Assembly (NCBI RefSeq): GCF_029784135.1
Contig: NC_073744.1
Coordinates: 105,233,266-105,297,265, forward strand
DNA length: 64,000 nucleotides
Origin: Toxorhynchites rutilus septentrionalis
Lineage: Eukaryota > Arthropoda > Insecta > Diptera > Culicidae
Reading direction: 5' to 3'
The notes under the pieces are model-generated. The model saw only the letters and a program-made list of their open reading frames with translations, was not told the origin of the DNA and did not search any database. The translations under genes and the position numbers were made by a program. This document shows positions 1-9,742 of this stretch, one piece after another. The stretch's first letter is position 1. Every line of letters begins with the position of its first letter.

Positions 1-209
1 TGTAAGAAAATTGTTTATATATATAGTTTTAAAATTATATTTAAGAATTCGGCTCCTTTAAACTTAAGTAACTGAGCCTGTAAAAATAAACGAATTAAAA
101 AAAAATTCACCAAACCGTACTAATAGTTTTAATTCACTTTTAGCTTAGTATTAAGATTTTAATAATAAAGAAAAGATCAGAGGAATGCGAATGCAGCTTT
201 AGAATTTTA
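1..209. other. A/T-rich stretch with no recognisable gene
   Basis: I see no coding signal here. It lies just outside the 153-bp BEL-1 terminal repeat. It does not match the sequence next to the other copy of that repeat beyond a dozen weakly similar bases, so it is either flanking DNA or a diverged part of the LTR. Confidence 0.4.
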
Positions 210-362
210 TGATGAATGTTATCCTTATTTTGTTCTATTGTACTCGTTTTTCATTTGTCCGTGTCAGTGGCGACGAGTTTAGGTAGGGGCTCAAAACAGT
301 AACGGAGGCGCGTTTACATATTGCGTAACAGTAACGGAGGCGCGTTCGCATATTGCGTAACA
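210..362 (-). repeat. BEL-1 terminal repeat (probable 3' LTR), left copy
   Basis: This 153-bp segment recurs at 18733-18885 with about one difference. Read on the minus strand it starts TGTTACGC and ends CATCA, the TG...CA form of an LTR. It is preceded by a G-run (minus strand of 363-374) that fits a polypurine tract. It contains a 33-bp direct duplication (acagtaacggaggcgcgtt followed by catattgcgta, twice). The length is short for a BEL LTR, so the real LTR may be longer and diverged. Confidence 0.6.
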
Positions 363-960
363 CTCCCCCCCCCCAGTACGCAGGGTCCTGGTTCCTGCTT
401 ACTCGATGTTGCGCCGACATCCAAAACCGCAAGCTTCACCACAGGGCGCTCATATACATTCAGACGAGTCCTAACCGTAGCACTACGTACTTGGCCGTCC
501 TTGGATTTAACGCTTACAACGCGTCCCTTGGGCCACGAATTTCTTGGTAAATCTGAATCGATGATTACCACAACGTCACCGACCTGAATTGGTTTTACTG
601 GGTAATGCCATTTCGTTCGCCGACTTATTGATGGCAAATACTCCCGCAGCCATCTTTTCCAGAATAGGTTGGCGTAAACTTGTGAAGTTTTCCAGGTATT
701 GGTTAACGTAGCTAGACTCTCGTTGTATGACACAAGATGTTTTGAACCGTTGGATGAACTCAACAAAAAATGATTGGGAATAAGTGCTTCATTCTCGTTG
801 TCTTCGATGGGTACATATGTGAGAGGGCGCGAGTTGATGGTGCTTTCAACCTCTAGCAAGTAGTTCCTCAGAACTTCGTCATTTGGCAATCGTGGAAGTT
901 TCATGTTGTTCTGGCGCAATTCGTTGACCACTGTTTCATGATTGAGATGGTGGTAGCGTT
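363..960 (-). pseudogene. BEL-1 integrase C-terminal part (DUF5641-like)
   Basis: This is the last coding part of a BEL/Pao pol polyprotein. It shows the end of the integrase core (motif STINSRPLTY) and then the C-terminal domain with FWKRWLREYLP and the basic stretch RNSWPKGRVV, which is typical of the DUF5641 domain that closes mosquito BEL pol proteins. The open frame runs from about 1018 to 314, but its first codons come from the gypsy LTR at 961. The rest of the same integrase lies at 10004-10487, on the far side of that 9-kb insertion. The polypurine tract and terminal repeat follow. It has no function in its present split state. Confidence 0.8.
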
Positions 961-1217
961 TGTGGTGGATGCCCGCCTTAACGATACATTCAAGGCGCGC
1001 GATCAGCAGAATTAGCAAGAGTCCAAAGTTCCGAGAACAGGCGATTGCGATTTATGCTGACCGCGGCAGAAAGTGTCACGTAGGCATCGCCGCATGCATG
1101 GTAGAATATGTCTGAGAGTGTTAATAAAATCATTCTTACACCTCAACTCATGGCGAGTAGTACATTGCTAATACCACGTCCCTCGATGTCTAAGCTGTAC
1201 GAGTAGACATCAAATCA
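961..1217 (+). repeat. Gypsy-1 5' LTR
   Basis: Starts TGTGGTGGATG and ends CAAATCA; nearly identical to 9743-9999. It contains AATAAA at about 1123, a likely polyadenylation signal. The following bases (1218 on, TGGCGATCCC...) begin with TGG, as expected for a primer-binding site directly after an LTR, but I cannot name the tRNA. Confidence 0.9.
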
Positions 1218-2023
1218 TGGCGATCCCTCGCCAGTCGAGTAAAAAGTTAACCTTTTTAACAGAGTAAAAGTTGAGTTTTAACAATGCAAAAGTCGAGTGA
1301 TAAGTGGCAGAAAAATCGATCACAGCAATCATTAATTACCGACCAACAATGGGTTGGTTTAGCAGCGACGAGATCGTCGCGCCGGCAGCAATTAACAGCA
1401 CAGCCGAAAACAGCCACGCACAGACGATAGCAATCTGCATACTTGCGGCAGCCGCCGTGGGATACATCGCGATTAAATTAACTGCGAACGTTTAACCCTT
1501 AAACTTCTAACGATGTTTAACGTTTGTGCTATGTGAACTGTGAAGTGAATAATCATAAAGACCATAAAGTGAATAATTCATAAAGACTCAGACCAGCCGC
1601 ACCGTAGTGCGAAATTCAAAACGAAAAATGGCACACAGTTAATTTAATTATCAAAATACTGTGACCGAATGAGAGCACCGGGACAGCAGAACGGTTAAAA
1701 GCAGCAACAATCAACCGCAGCGAACATCAGTGAATGCATGCGACCATCAACATTGTCCTGTTATCATTTCACGACGCAATGCGGAATGCGCATCCACAGG
1801 CTAACTTCAAAATTAACAACAGGCTGCGTAGAGGAGAGCGCCTCCGCAGGCCAACAGCAACATTATCAACAGGCTGCGTAGAGGAGAGCGCCTCCGCAGG
1901 CCGCATCCAAACAACGAGCAACCGGAAACCTGATTCAGACGACCGCCAGTGAAGTGTTCTTCAATCAGTTCAACGACCATGTAGATTAGTACAAAGCAAA
2001 ACAACAAAAATTAATGTAAGTAA
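1218..2023 (+). other. Gypsy-1 leader with a duplicated hairpin
   Basis: This is the untranslated leader between the LTR and gag. A block of about 35 bp (ggctgcgtagaggagagcg then cctccgcaggc) occurs twice, at about 1820-1853 and 1876-1909. Each copy can fold on itself (CTGCG with CGCAG, AGG with CCT). Such a structure could act in RNA dimerisation or packaging; that role is inference. The small ORF at 1349-1495 also lies here. Confidence 0.6.
1349..1495 (+). CDS. Small ORF upstream of gag: 48-residue peptide with one membrane segment
   Basis: The frame opens with an ATG at 1349 and encodes 48 residues starting MGWFSSDE. Glycine at position 2 followed by small residues fits an N-myristoylation signal. 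Residues of about 25-45 form one hydrophobic helix (TIAICILAAAAVGYIAIKL). The open frame continues upstream to a GTG at 1304, but ATG is the sensible start in a eukaryote. It lies between the LTR and gag of Gypsy-1. Short MGWF-type peptides of this design occur in leaders of other insect LTR elements as far as I recall; no function is known to me. Translation is not shown by the sequence alone. Confidence 0.45.
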   Translation: MGWFSSDEIVAPAAINSTAENSHAQTIAICILAAAAVGYIAIKLTANV

Positions 2024-3301
2024 ATGGATTTTATTTTTACAGTGGGGGATAGATTAAATAAGCTTTTAACTAATTTAAAAAAGCATAAATCATATACGCT
2101 ACCCACAAAGAAACAAAAAATTAAAGATATCAAACAGCTATTGCTAGAAGTTAAACATGTAGTGATTGATGCTAGAGGAACGGAAAATCAGATAGTTTTC
2201 AAAAACAGATACATCGATCTTAAAAACATAGCAAGGGAGTGTTTGGTAATATTGAAATCAAACGACCTCGAATGCACAGCTATAGAGGATGATGATTTAG
2301 AAATTGGGGAAAATACTGAAAATAAGGAAGACAAAGAAGAAGACGAAGTCGAAGAGCAAGAAGAGGTAGAATTGGAACAAGAAGAAGAGGAAGAACAGAA
2401 TAGTGAATTTTCAGACTTATCAGAAGAGGACACAAGTGAATCTGAACCTGAACCATCCAAAATGGCTACGCTAGATCTTGGAATAGCTATGAAACTTATT
2501 GAAAAATATGATGGCGAGCCAACTGGGCTATCATTATTTTTAGAAACGATGGATCTGCTCAAAGAATATTCGAAAGATGTTCCTGAGGCATCCATCATAA
2601 AATTCCTAAAAACTCGATTAATAGGAGCAGCCCATGGCTCCATTGAAAATGTGACTACGTTAGGACAAGTTAAGCAAGTTCTGAAAGACAAATTTACCAT
2701 ACGCCTCACCCCTAGAGCGGTGGAGAGCGAGATTCGTCAATTAAGACAACAGAACAAATCTGTCAGCGAGTTTGGCGCTGATATTGAAAAGCTAGCGACA
2801 AAACTAGCAGCGGCACACGTGTCGAACAATACCTTCACATCGGAAGCTGCTGCATCCAGTATTGTTCAGCCAATAGCTGTACAAGCTTTCATAGAAGGAT
2901 TGAAAAATCCCCAGACCATGTTTTTCTTAAAGGCTAGAAACCCTAGTACTTTAAATAAGGCGATCTCAGACGCACTAGAATGTGCACCAGAAGCGTCAAA
3001 AACTGAAAATGCTTTCTGGTTTGGGTTTTCAAACAGATCAGGAGGATACAACAACAATGAAAGAGGCCGTGGAAATCCACGAGGCCGTGGATACTCTCGT
3101 GAAAGGGGAAACTTCCGAGGCCGTGGTAACCACCAACAACAACAACGAGGTAATTACCAAGGTCGAGGTAATTATCAAGGCTCAAGAGGACGCGGTAATT
3201 ACCAAAACCAGGGGAACGGTAATAATCATTTCCAACAACATTCGCAACAGCAAAACCATAGGCAACATGCACATTTGGCAGATCACGAGCCTCAGCAATA
3301 G
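2024..3301 (+). CDS. Gypsy-1 gag-like protein with acidic segment and RGG/RGR-rich tail
   Basis: The 425-residue ORF has an ATG start and no internal stop. Residues 1-85 are a charged helical region. About 90-145 is very acidic (runs of E and D). About 150-325 resembles an LTR-element capsid region (motifs KLIEKYDGEP, FLKTRLIGAA, PQTMFFLKARN). The tail from about 340 is rich in RGRG and RGNYQ repeats and glutamine, which replaces the usual zinc knuckle as the likely RNA-binding part. It lies behind the long leader and directly ahead of the truncated pol. Gag forms the cytoplasmic particle that packages element RNA. The assignment to gag rests on position and composition more than on a clear domain hit. 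Confidence 0.75.
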   Translation: MDFIFTVGDRLNKLLTNLKKHKSYTLPTKKQKIKDIKQLLLEVKHVVIDARGTENQIVFKNRYIDLKNIARECLVILKSNDLECTAIEDDDLEIGENTENKEDKEEDEVEEQEEVELEQEEEEEQNSEFSDLSEEDTSESEPEPSKMATLDLGIAMKLIEKYDGEPTGLSLFLETMDLLKEYSKDVPEASIIKFLKTRLIGAAHGSIENVTTLGQVKQVLKDKFTIRLTPRAVESEIRQLRQQNKSVSEFGADIEKLATKLAAAHVSNNTFTSEAAASSIVQPIAVQAFIEGLKNPQTMFFLKARNPSTLNKAISDALECAPEASKTENAFWFGFSNRSGGYNNNERGRGNPRGRGYSRERGNFRGRGNHQQQQRGNYQGRGNYQGSRGRGNYQNQGNGNNHFQQHSQQQNHRQHAHLADHEPQQ

Positions 3302-4916
3302 AATGCATCAGTTGCAGCACAGCAACCTACAGAGGAAGCCTAATCCTTCTAAGTGTAATTTTTTGAAGCAAGAACTGCTTTATCTAGGACATTTTATTTC
3401 AAAAGATGGTGTCCTTCCTGACCCTTCAAAAATTGAAACTATAAAAACTTGGAAAAGCCCTTCAAATGCTGACGAAGTTAAACGCTTCGTAGCATTCGCC
3501 AACTATTACAGGAAACACATTCGAAACTTTGCTGAAACGTGTATTCCATTAAACTTCCTTACGAGAAAAAACATTCCATTCAATTGGATTTCGGAATGTG
3601 AAACAGCATTCCAAAAATTAAAGGAACAATTTATAAACCCACCGGTGTTAGATTATCCAGATTTTAGCGAACGAAATATTTTTAAACTACATACTGACGC
3701 TTCAGGTTATGGTATAGGTGCAGTACTCAGTAACAATAATGACAAACCAATAGCCTTTGCAAGCAAGACGCTAAATAGCACAGAAAAAAATTATTCAACT
3801 ATAGAGAAGGAACTTTTGGCTGTGGTTTGGGCAGTCCGACATTTCCGTACCTATTTATATGGGCGAAAATTTGAATTGTACACAGACCACAGGCCTTTAG
3901 TGTACCTTTTTACATTAACTGACCCTTCAAGCAGGCTGACGAAGTTTCGTCTAGCTCTTGAAGAATACAATTTCGATGTCTATTACAAAAAAGGTTGTGA
4001 GAACGTAGTAGCGGACGCGCTATCACGTATTTCAACAGCTGAATTGAAAGACATGAATACAAAATTAAGCCAAGATGCATTCATAACAACCCGAATGCAA
4101 GCTAGAAAAGAAAAATCGGAATCTTCCACAGGTGATGTGATCAATGGCCATGATACTTCACATGGAAAGAAAGCTCAAATTAAAATACAAAATAATGATT
4201 TTCAAGAGAACATAACGTGGATCCCTGAGAAAGAAGAAATAATTATTAAACCAACAGAATCCTTGGTATCGTTACGACGAACAATGGATAAACTTGGAGC
4301 AATATGCAAAATTAATAACGTCGACGAATTATACATAAAAATCAACAATGAATGTGCGCACAAATTCTATGAAAAAATAATAAATCATGATTTAATCAAA
4401 GGGATACCAAATATAATTAAAATCTCAAACAAGGTGAAAATTATAACGGACGAATTAACTAAAAAGTTGATCCTTAATGACTATCATTTGTTGCCAACTG
4501 CAGGACATGCAGGCATCAAAAGAACAATAAACACGATCAGACAAAAATACTACTGGAAAGGCATGAACCAAGATGTAGCGAGATTTGTTAAATCTTGTGT
4601 AAAATGTCAAAAATATAAGTCAATCAACAAAGAGAAAATTCCTATGACAATTACTACAACAGCTGGCGCAGCGTTTGAAAAGATTTATTTAGACCTTGTT
4701 GGACCGTTGATTCCTTCAGAAGGTTATGAGTATATCTTGACAACGCAGTGCGAGTTGACAAAATTCATTACCGCAACTCCAATAAAGGACAAAGCAACTG
4801 AAACAGTAGTCTCAGCTTTCGTAAAAAGCGTCGTATTAAAATATGGCGTGCCAGAGAGGATTGCGACTGATAGAGGTTTATGTCGGAACTGTTCACATCA
4901 GTTGCAAAACTCCTGA
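3302..4916 (+). pseudogene. Gypsy-1 pol remnant: end of RT, RNase H and integrase core, frameshifted
   Basis: The coding sense starts just after the gag stop with the last part of RT (KCNFLKQELLYLGHFIS). RNase H follows (LHTDASGYGIGAVLS, IEKELLAVVWA, LYTDHRPLVY, VVADALSRI). Next comes the integrase: an HHCC-type region (GHAGIKRTINTIRQKYYW, CVKCQKYK) and the first catalytic Asp (YLDLVGPL). Protease and the RT palm with its YxDD box are absent, so an internal deletion joins gag to the RT end. The frame breaks at about 4878, at the second catalytic Asp region (ATDRG), where a few bases are missing relative to the continuing frame at 4880. It cannot make a working polymerase. Confidence 0.85.
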
Positions 4917-5491
4917 ATATTGAAAAACTAAATAGCACAGCATACCACCATGAATCAATAGGAGCATTAGAAAACTCACACAAAGCACTTGGAAATTTCT
5001 TAAGAATCCAGTGTGATAACAAGTTATTTTCATGGATAGACTGGGTACCATATTATGAATTTGCCTATAATAATACGGTTAATTCTACTACACAATTTAC
5101 ACCTTTCTATCTCGTGTATGGCCAACAGTCTAGAATGCCATCAAACCTTACAGACAACAAACCTGAACCTATTTATAACTTTGACGATTATAGTAAACGC
5201 ATGAAACTACGACTACAAATATGTCACAACGAAGTAAAGGAAAGATTAATACGAGAAAAAACCGTCAGGACAGAACACATAAATAGAAACGCGAAAATAA
5301 GGAATTATAAACAAGGAGATTTAATCCTACTAAAAAATGAAACAGCAAGGAAATTGGATGAGAAATATTCTGGTCCATTTCAAGTATTGGAAGATTTAGA
5401 TCCAAACATAAAAATTTTAATTCAAGGAAAACAAGATTTAGTGCATAAATGTAGAGTCAAACCATACATAGGACGTGTGGTGGATGTTTAG
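4880..5491 (+). pseudogene. Gypsy-1 integrase C-terminal half
   Basis: This continues the integrase in a shifted frame. Residues 1-60 hold the end of the DDE core, with the catalytic Glu region (YHHESIGALENSHKAL) and FAYNNTVNSTTQFTPFYLVYG, standard for Ty3/gypsy integrases. The end (YKQGDLILLKNE, KLDEKYSGPFQVLE) is the chromodomain-like C-terminal fold common in this family. The stop at 5489-5491 is followed within 15 bp by the (TAA)n tract into which the R4-like element inserted. It is inactive by itself because of the upstream frameshift. Confidence 0.85.
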
Positions 5492-5504
5492 AAAATGACA
5501 ACAA

Positions 5505-5508
5505 TATC

Positions 5509-5541
<33 letters not shown>
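5505..5541 (+). repeat. (AAT)n microsatellite at the 5' junction of the R4-like element
   Basis: About twelve uninterrupted AAT units lie between the Gypsy-1 integrase stop and the R4-like 5' end. This is half of the split target repeat. Confidence 0.95.
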
Positions 5542-5542
<1 letters not shown>

Positions 5543-5609
5543 GGTTGAGGACTCTAAGAAGCAACCTGTGCCAACCCGTGTTTTCCCGGGAAAAGGAAAA
5601 CTACCAATA

Positions 5610-8600
5610 ATGCAATTGAGAAATCGGAGAATTATAGTAATGCGATCGCCTGAGGAGGGCCCCCGGACTGGAGCTGGTCCTGGAACGGGCGGACATGCGA
5701 GCGGCCAGCGGCTAGAGGAATTGGTGCAAGAGCGGACCCCTAGTCATCGGGCTCAGCCCGTAAACCGAATGCTAAACAGAACCCGCAGCACAAGAAATCA
5801 CAATGGCAATGCTGCACCTGCAAATGATGCTGCGATTGGACGACGTCAGTCGCTCACATTGACAGGCCGCCAACGGCAACGAATCATGTGGACGAGAGAG
5901 ATGAATGAATTCGTGATTCGTTGCTATTATGTCTGCACAAGATTGGAGACGGACATGTCCGGCAGACCAAGAATGCTGGAAATGTTCAACGAGCAGTTCC
6001 CACGATTTGCCGGCCAACTAGATCGGAATAAGCTCTACACACGGAGACGAGCGATTTTGTCACACAACATGCTGTCCCCGGCTGAAATAGAGGCCATCAA
6101 GTTGGAAGTGCAACGAGAACTGCGTAGAGAGAGTGGAAGATCGAGCGATATGTCGAGAAGGAGCTCTGCTAGGCTGAGTGCATCGTTCGCTAGTGAAAGG
6201 CGCGAATCTATTGCACCACCACCGGATCCAGTGGATGAGCCTAGAGGACAAGAGCCGGCAGAGGATCAACAACGAGGTCAATTAAAGAACGAATTGGCTT
6301 TCCACATGGATGCAGCAGTGACCCAGTTTTACGGAACGGACCCCTTAACCCGACACAAGATTCCGAAGTTGCAGTATTCCCACCGACTAACGAGTGCCGT
6401 CCAAGTACTCGACCAGGAAGTACTACCTGTGTACCTGGAAGTGGTAGAGAATCTAGAGGAGCTGCAATTTATCGTTTATTGTGGAACTGTAGCTGTTGTA
6501 CGGACGTTAGGAATGCGCACCTTTCACCAAGACGATAGACAGAACCGCGTACTCTCCAAAAAACCGAAACCTGCTTGGATGAGACGCCTGGAAGGTCGTA
6601 TCCAAACGCTCCGAGTAAAAATCGGTCGACTAACGCAGTACAAGAGGGGAAGTCGATCGCGAAAGCTGATTCGTGGAGTTGCTGAAATTGTGAAGCCGGC
6701 AGAGCTCTCTGATCTTAATGAAAACCGCATCATTGAGATCCTCGACACCCATGTACAACGGTTGAGTGCTCTATCAAAAAGGTTAAGACGTTATACGGAA
6801 TGTACGAAAAGGCATGCGGATAATCGTATGTTCAGTATGAACGAAAGGGAGTTCTACAGCCGCATCAAAAAGAAACGCAATAATTACGATGGTGGTCTTC
6901 CTGAGATTGACGAAGTTACCCAGTTTTGGTCAGGCTTATGGGAGAACCCTATTCAACACCGAAGTAACAGGATGTGGCTGGCAGAAGAAGAGGAATATGG
7001 AAACGGACTTGAAGCAATGCCTGCCGTTATGGTAACCGCCCATGATATCAACGAAGCCATTCGATATTCCAGGAATTGGGCTGCGCCAGGACCAGATTTC
7101 GTGCACAATTTCTGGTACAAAAAGTTTTCTTCAACTCATGGGCGAATGGCAGAGTGCTTCAAAAAGGTATTAGAAAATCCCCAAACAACACCGGAGTTCG
7201 TGACCAGGGGAATTACTCATCTGATGCCAAAGGATCAAGACACAGCGAATGCGGCGAAGTACAGGCCAATAACATGTCTAACGAGCCTGTACAAGCTACT
7301 TACGTCGGTGATTAATAAAAAGATACAAAACCATTGCGAAGTTAACGAAATATTAACAGAAGAACAGAAAGGCTGTAAACAGAACACGCGGGGCTGCAAA
7401 GATCAAGTCGTTATCGATGCAGTCATCGTCGGACAAACAAGCCGAAACAGAAGGAACCTGAGTATGGCGTACATTGACTATAAAAAAGCATACGACTCAG
7501 TACCGCATACGTACCTGATAAAGGTACTAAAAATGTACAAGATACATGATGGCGTCATCAGGTTTATGGAACACGCAATGGTAAACTGGAGCACCTCGCT
7601 TAGTATCACCGACGGAACAACTATGTTGAGATCCAGAACTCTCAATATTCGCAGGGGAATATTCCAAGGTGACACATTCAGTCCTTTGTGGTTTTGCCTT
7701 GCGATGAACCCCTTGAGCAGAGCACTCAACCGAAGCAGCCATGGCTACCATATCAACAGAACAACGACAATAAACCATACCTTCTATATGGACGACTTGA
7801 AACTGTTTGCGGAATCAACAGAAGCGCTACATAGTCTTCTACAGTGTGTTAGCGACTTTAGTTCCGATGTGCGGATGGAACTCGGAATCGAAAAGTGTAA
7901 GGCAGTACAGCTCCACCGTGGACGATTGGTGGAGACTGAAGGATTCCGCATTAACGAGAGTGAAGTGATTCAAGATTTGGTGGAAGGCGAATCCTATAAG
8001 TACCTGGGATTTCTGCAATTGAAAGGGATTTGTCACACAAAAATCAAGAAGGAACTCCATGAACAATTCTTGATCAGAATCAACCAGGTTTTGAAAACAA
8101 ACCTCTGCGGCGGCAAAAAAATCAAAGCCGTCAATACGTTTGCCGTTCCTTTACTCACGTACAGTTTCGGGGTGCTGAAGTGGACGGAAACCGATTTAGA
8201 AACAATAGAAAGAGCAATGAGAGTGACGTTCACAAAGCACCGTATGCACCATCCAAAGTCGTCCATAGAAAGATTCACCTTGCCACGTGTTGAAGGAGGA
8301 AGAGGTGTCACTGACATTAGAGCGCTTTGCAGTTCCCAGATCCAGCAGTTGCGGAGTTACTTCGTGGAAAGTCAGACCCGTCACGATATCTATCGCGCTG
8401 TCTGTGAAGCGGACCGTGGATTCAGTGCCCTGCATCTGGCGCAGGAGCAGTACGAACTTAGCTGCAATTTGCAGACCATAGAAGAAAAAACAACATCATG
8501 GAAGCAAAAGGAACTTCATGGGACACACCCCCATCGTTTAGAGCAAGCGCATATCGACAAAGTATTATCGAACACGTGGCTGGTGCGAGGTGAACTCTTT

Positions 8601-9275
8601 TCTGAAACAGAAGGGTTTATGGTAGCCATCCAGGACCGGATAATAGCGACCAAAAACTACCGGAAGTACATCTTGCACGAAAACGTTGTTGACTGTTGCA
8701 GAAAGTGCAATAAAGTAGGAGAGACGATAGAACACGTCATAGCCGGCTGTGGAGCGCTAGCCGAATCAGCTTATCTCAATCGTCACAACTCGGTTGCCAA
8801 GATTGTTCATCAACAGCTAGCATCAAAACGCAACTTGGTAAATCAGTTGGTACCCTACTACAAGTATATTCCGGATCCGGTTTTGGAAAATAGCTGCTAC
8901 AAGTTGTACTGGGATCGCGAGATTATTACGGATGTCCGAATACCAGCTAATCGCCCTGATATTGTGGTCTACGATAAAAATAAGAAAGAAGTGCTGATAA
9001 TAGACATTGCAGTACCGTTAGACCACAATCTACAATCTACGTTTGCTGCCAAGATAACCAAGTATCACGACTTGGCAGAAGAACTAAAACAAATGTGGCA
9101 TTTGAAAGGCATCCGTATTATACCAGTAGTGATCTCTGCTACTGGTTTAGTTCCACACTCTCTCACGCAGTCATTGGAGGAGCTGCAAGTAACAGAGCAG
9201 CTTGCGGTTATGCAGAAAGCGGTGATTCTTGGAACGTGTAACATAGTGCGACGGTTCCTGAATCACCATAATTAG
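5610..9275 (+). CDS. R4/Dong-like ORF: reverse transcriptase with restriction-like endonuclease
   Basis: I chose the ATG at 5610 (MQLRNRRII), giving about 1221 residues without a stop; the frame also extends 14 codons upstream from a GTG. Residues about 85-160 (MWTREMNEFVIRCYY...) look like a helical DNA-binding region. RT motifs follow: YIDYKKAYDSVPH, GIFQGDTFSPLWFCLAMNP and the catalytic YMDD in FYMDDLKLF. Near the C-terminus a CCHC finger (CRKCNKVGETIEHVIAGC) precedes the endonuclease motif RPDIVV...VLIIDIAVP (PD...D). This is the order seen in R2/R4-type elements, which nick their target with this nuclease and prime reverse transcription there. All catalytic motifs I can recognise are present, so the protein could be active. 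A truncated relative lies at 30045-31955. Confidence 0.9.
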   Translation: MQLRNRRIIVMRSPEEGPRTGAGPGTGGHASGQRLEELVQERTPSHRAQPVNRMLNRTRSTRNHNGNAAPANDAAIGRRQSLTLTGRQRQRIMWTREMNEFVIRCYYVCTRLETDMSGRPRMLEMFNEQFPRFAGQLDRNKLYTRRRAILSHNMLSPAEIEAIKLEVQRELRRESGRSSDMSRRSSARLSASFASERRESIAPPPDPVDEPRGQEPAEDQQRGQLKNELAFHMDAAVTQFYGTDPLTRHKIPKLQYSHRLTSAVQVLDQEVLPVYLEVVENLEELQFIVYCGTVAVVRTLGMRTFHQDDRQNRVLSKKPKPAWMRRLEGRIQTLRVKIGRLTQYKRGSRSRKLIRGVAEIVKPAELSDLNENRIIEILDTHVQRLSALSKRLRRYTECTKRHADNRMFSMNEREFYSRIKKKRNNYDGGLPEIDEVTQFWSGLWENPIQHRSNRMWLAEEEEYGNGLEAMPAVMVTAHDINEAIRYSRNWAAPGPDFVHNFWYKKFSSTHGRMAECFKKVLENPQTTPEFVTRGITHLMPKDQDTANAAKYRPITCLTSLYKLLTSVINKKIQNHCEVNEILTEEQKGCKQNTRGCKDQVVIDAVIVGQTSRNRRNLSMAYIDYKKAYDSVPHTYLIKVLKMYKIHDGVIRFMEHAMVNWSTSLSITDGTTMLRSRTLNIRRGIFQGDTFSPLWFCLAMNPLSRALNRSSHGYHINRTTTINHTFYMDDLKLFAESTEALHSLLQCVSDFSSDVRMELGIEKCKAVQLHRGRLVETEGFRINESEVIQDLVEGESYKYLGFLQLKGICHTKIKKELHEQFLIRINQVLKTNLCGGKKIKAVNTFAVPLLTYSFGVLKWTETDLETIERAMRVTFTKHRMHHPKSSIERFTLPRVEGGRGVTDIRALCSSQIQQLRSYFVESQTRHDIYRAVCEADRGFSALHLAQEQYELSCNLQTIEEKTTSWKQKELHGTHPHRLEQAHIDKVLSNTWLVRGELFSETEGFMVAIQDRIIATKNYRKYILHENVVDCCRKCNKVGETIEHVIAGCGALAESAYLNRHNSVAKIVHQQLASKRNLVNQLVPYYKYIPDPVLENSCYKLYWDREIITDVRIPANRPDIVVYDKNKKEVLIIDIAVPLDHNLQSTFAAKITKYHDLAEELKQMWHLKGIRIIPVVISATGLVPHSLTQSLEELQVTEQLAVMQKAVILGTCNIVRRFLNHHN

Positions 9276-9742
9276 AACACGATGATTGTGCAGACACTAT
9301 TATAAAGAGAAAAAAAGAAAAAAAAAAAAAAGATACCACAGAGCCTAATCCCCCTTTGGCATTTAAGAAGCCCGGGGGTAGGTGAATATTCCAGCTCAAT
9401 GCTGAGAAGTGCCATAACTCTATATAATAATAATAATAATAATAATTATAATATGCCATAATTGTAATTCACCATAATAATTCATTGTAACACTAACATT
9501 GAAACATTAAATGATCTTCAATTAAATATATTTATACAATATTAATTTTTAGCGTTAACAGTTCAATATCAATACAATATCAATGTAATCAATTACAATA
9601 TCAATTAATAACAATTTATCATCAACTCAATTTATTATATTGCTTATAATACTACTATAAATAAGAAGAAGATTATAACAACTTTAAACTTGATTTAAAA
9701 ATTAAACTATAGCATAATTTTTAAATTTTATAAGAAAGGGCG
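9276..9742 (+). other. R4-like 3' UTR, (TAA)n tract and A/T-rich Gypsy-1 3' region
   Basis: A-rich 3' UTR of the R4-like element, then the (TAA)n half-site at about 9424-9446. About 290 bp of very A/T-rich Gypsy-1 sequence without coding sense follows. It ends in the purine-rich tract AAGAAAGGGCG (9733-9742), the likely plus-strand primer for Gypsy-1. Confidence 0.75.

Larger units (their letters stand above)
5504..9452 (+). mobile_element. R4/Dong-like non-LTR retrotransposon inserted in a (TAA)n tract
   Basis: The element carries a single long ORF. It is bounded by (AAT)n repeats at 5504-5541 and by (TAA)n at 9424-9446. Dong, of the R4 clade, is known to insert into TAA microsatellites, and the encoded protein has the R4/R2-type layout (RT, CCHC finger, restriction-like endonuclease). 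The host site is the 3' non-coding region of Gypsy-1. A 37-bp A-rich tract (about 9308-9332) lies in the 3' UTR. Exact ends inside the repeats cannot be fixed. Confidence 0.85.

Noticed and set aside
2188..2709. 173-residue serine-rich ORF on the minus strand
   Set aside because: It is the shadow of the acidic Glu/Asp codons of the gag ORF on the plus strand (GAA/GAC read backwards as Ser/Phe).
8033..8435. Minus-strand ORFs under the R4-like gene
   Set aside because: They are antisense shadows of a strong coding frame.
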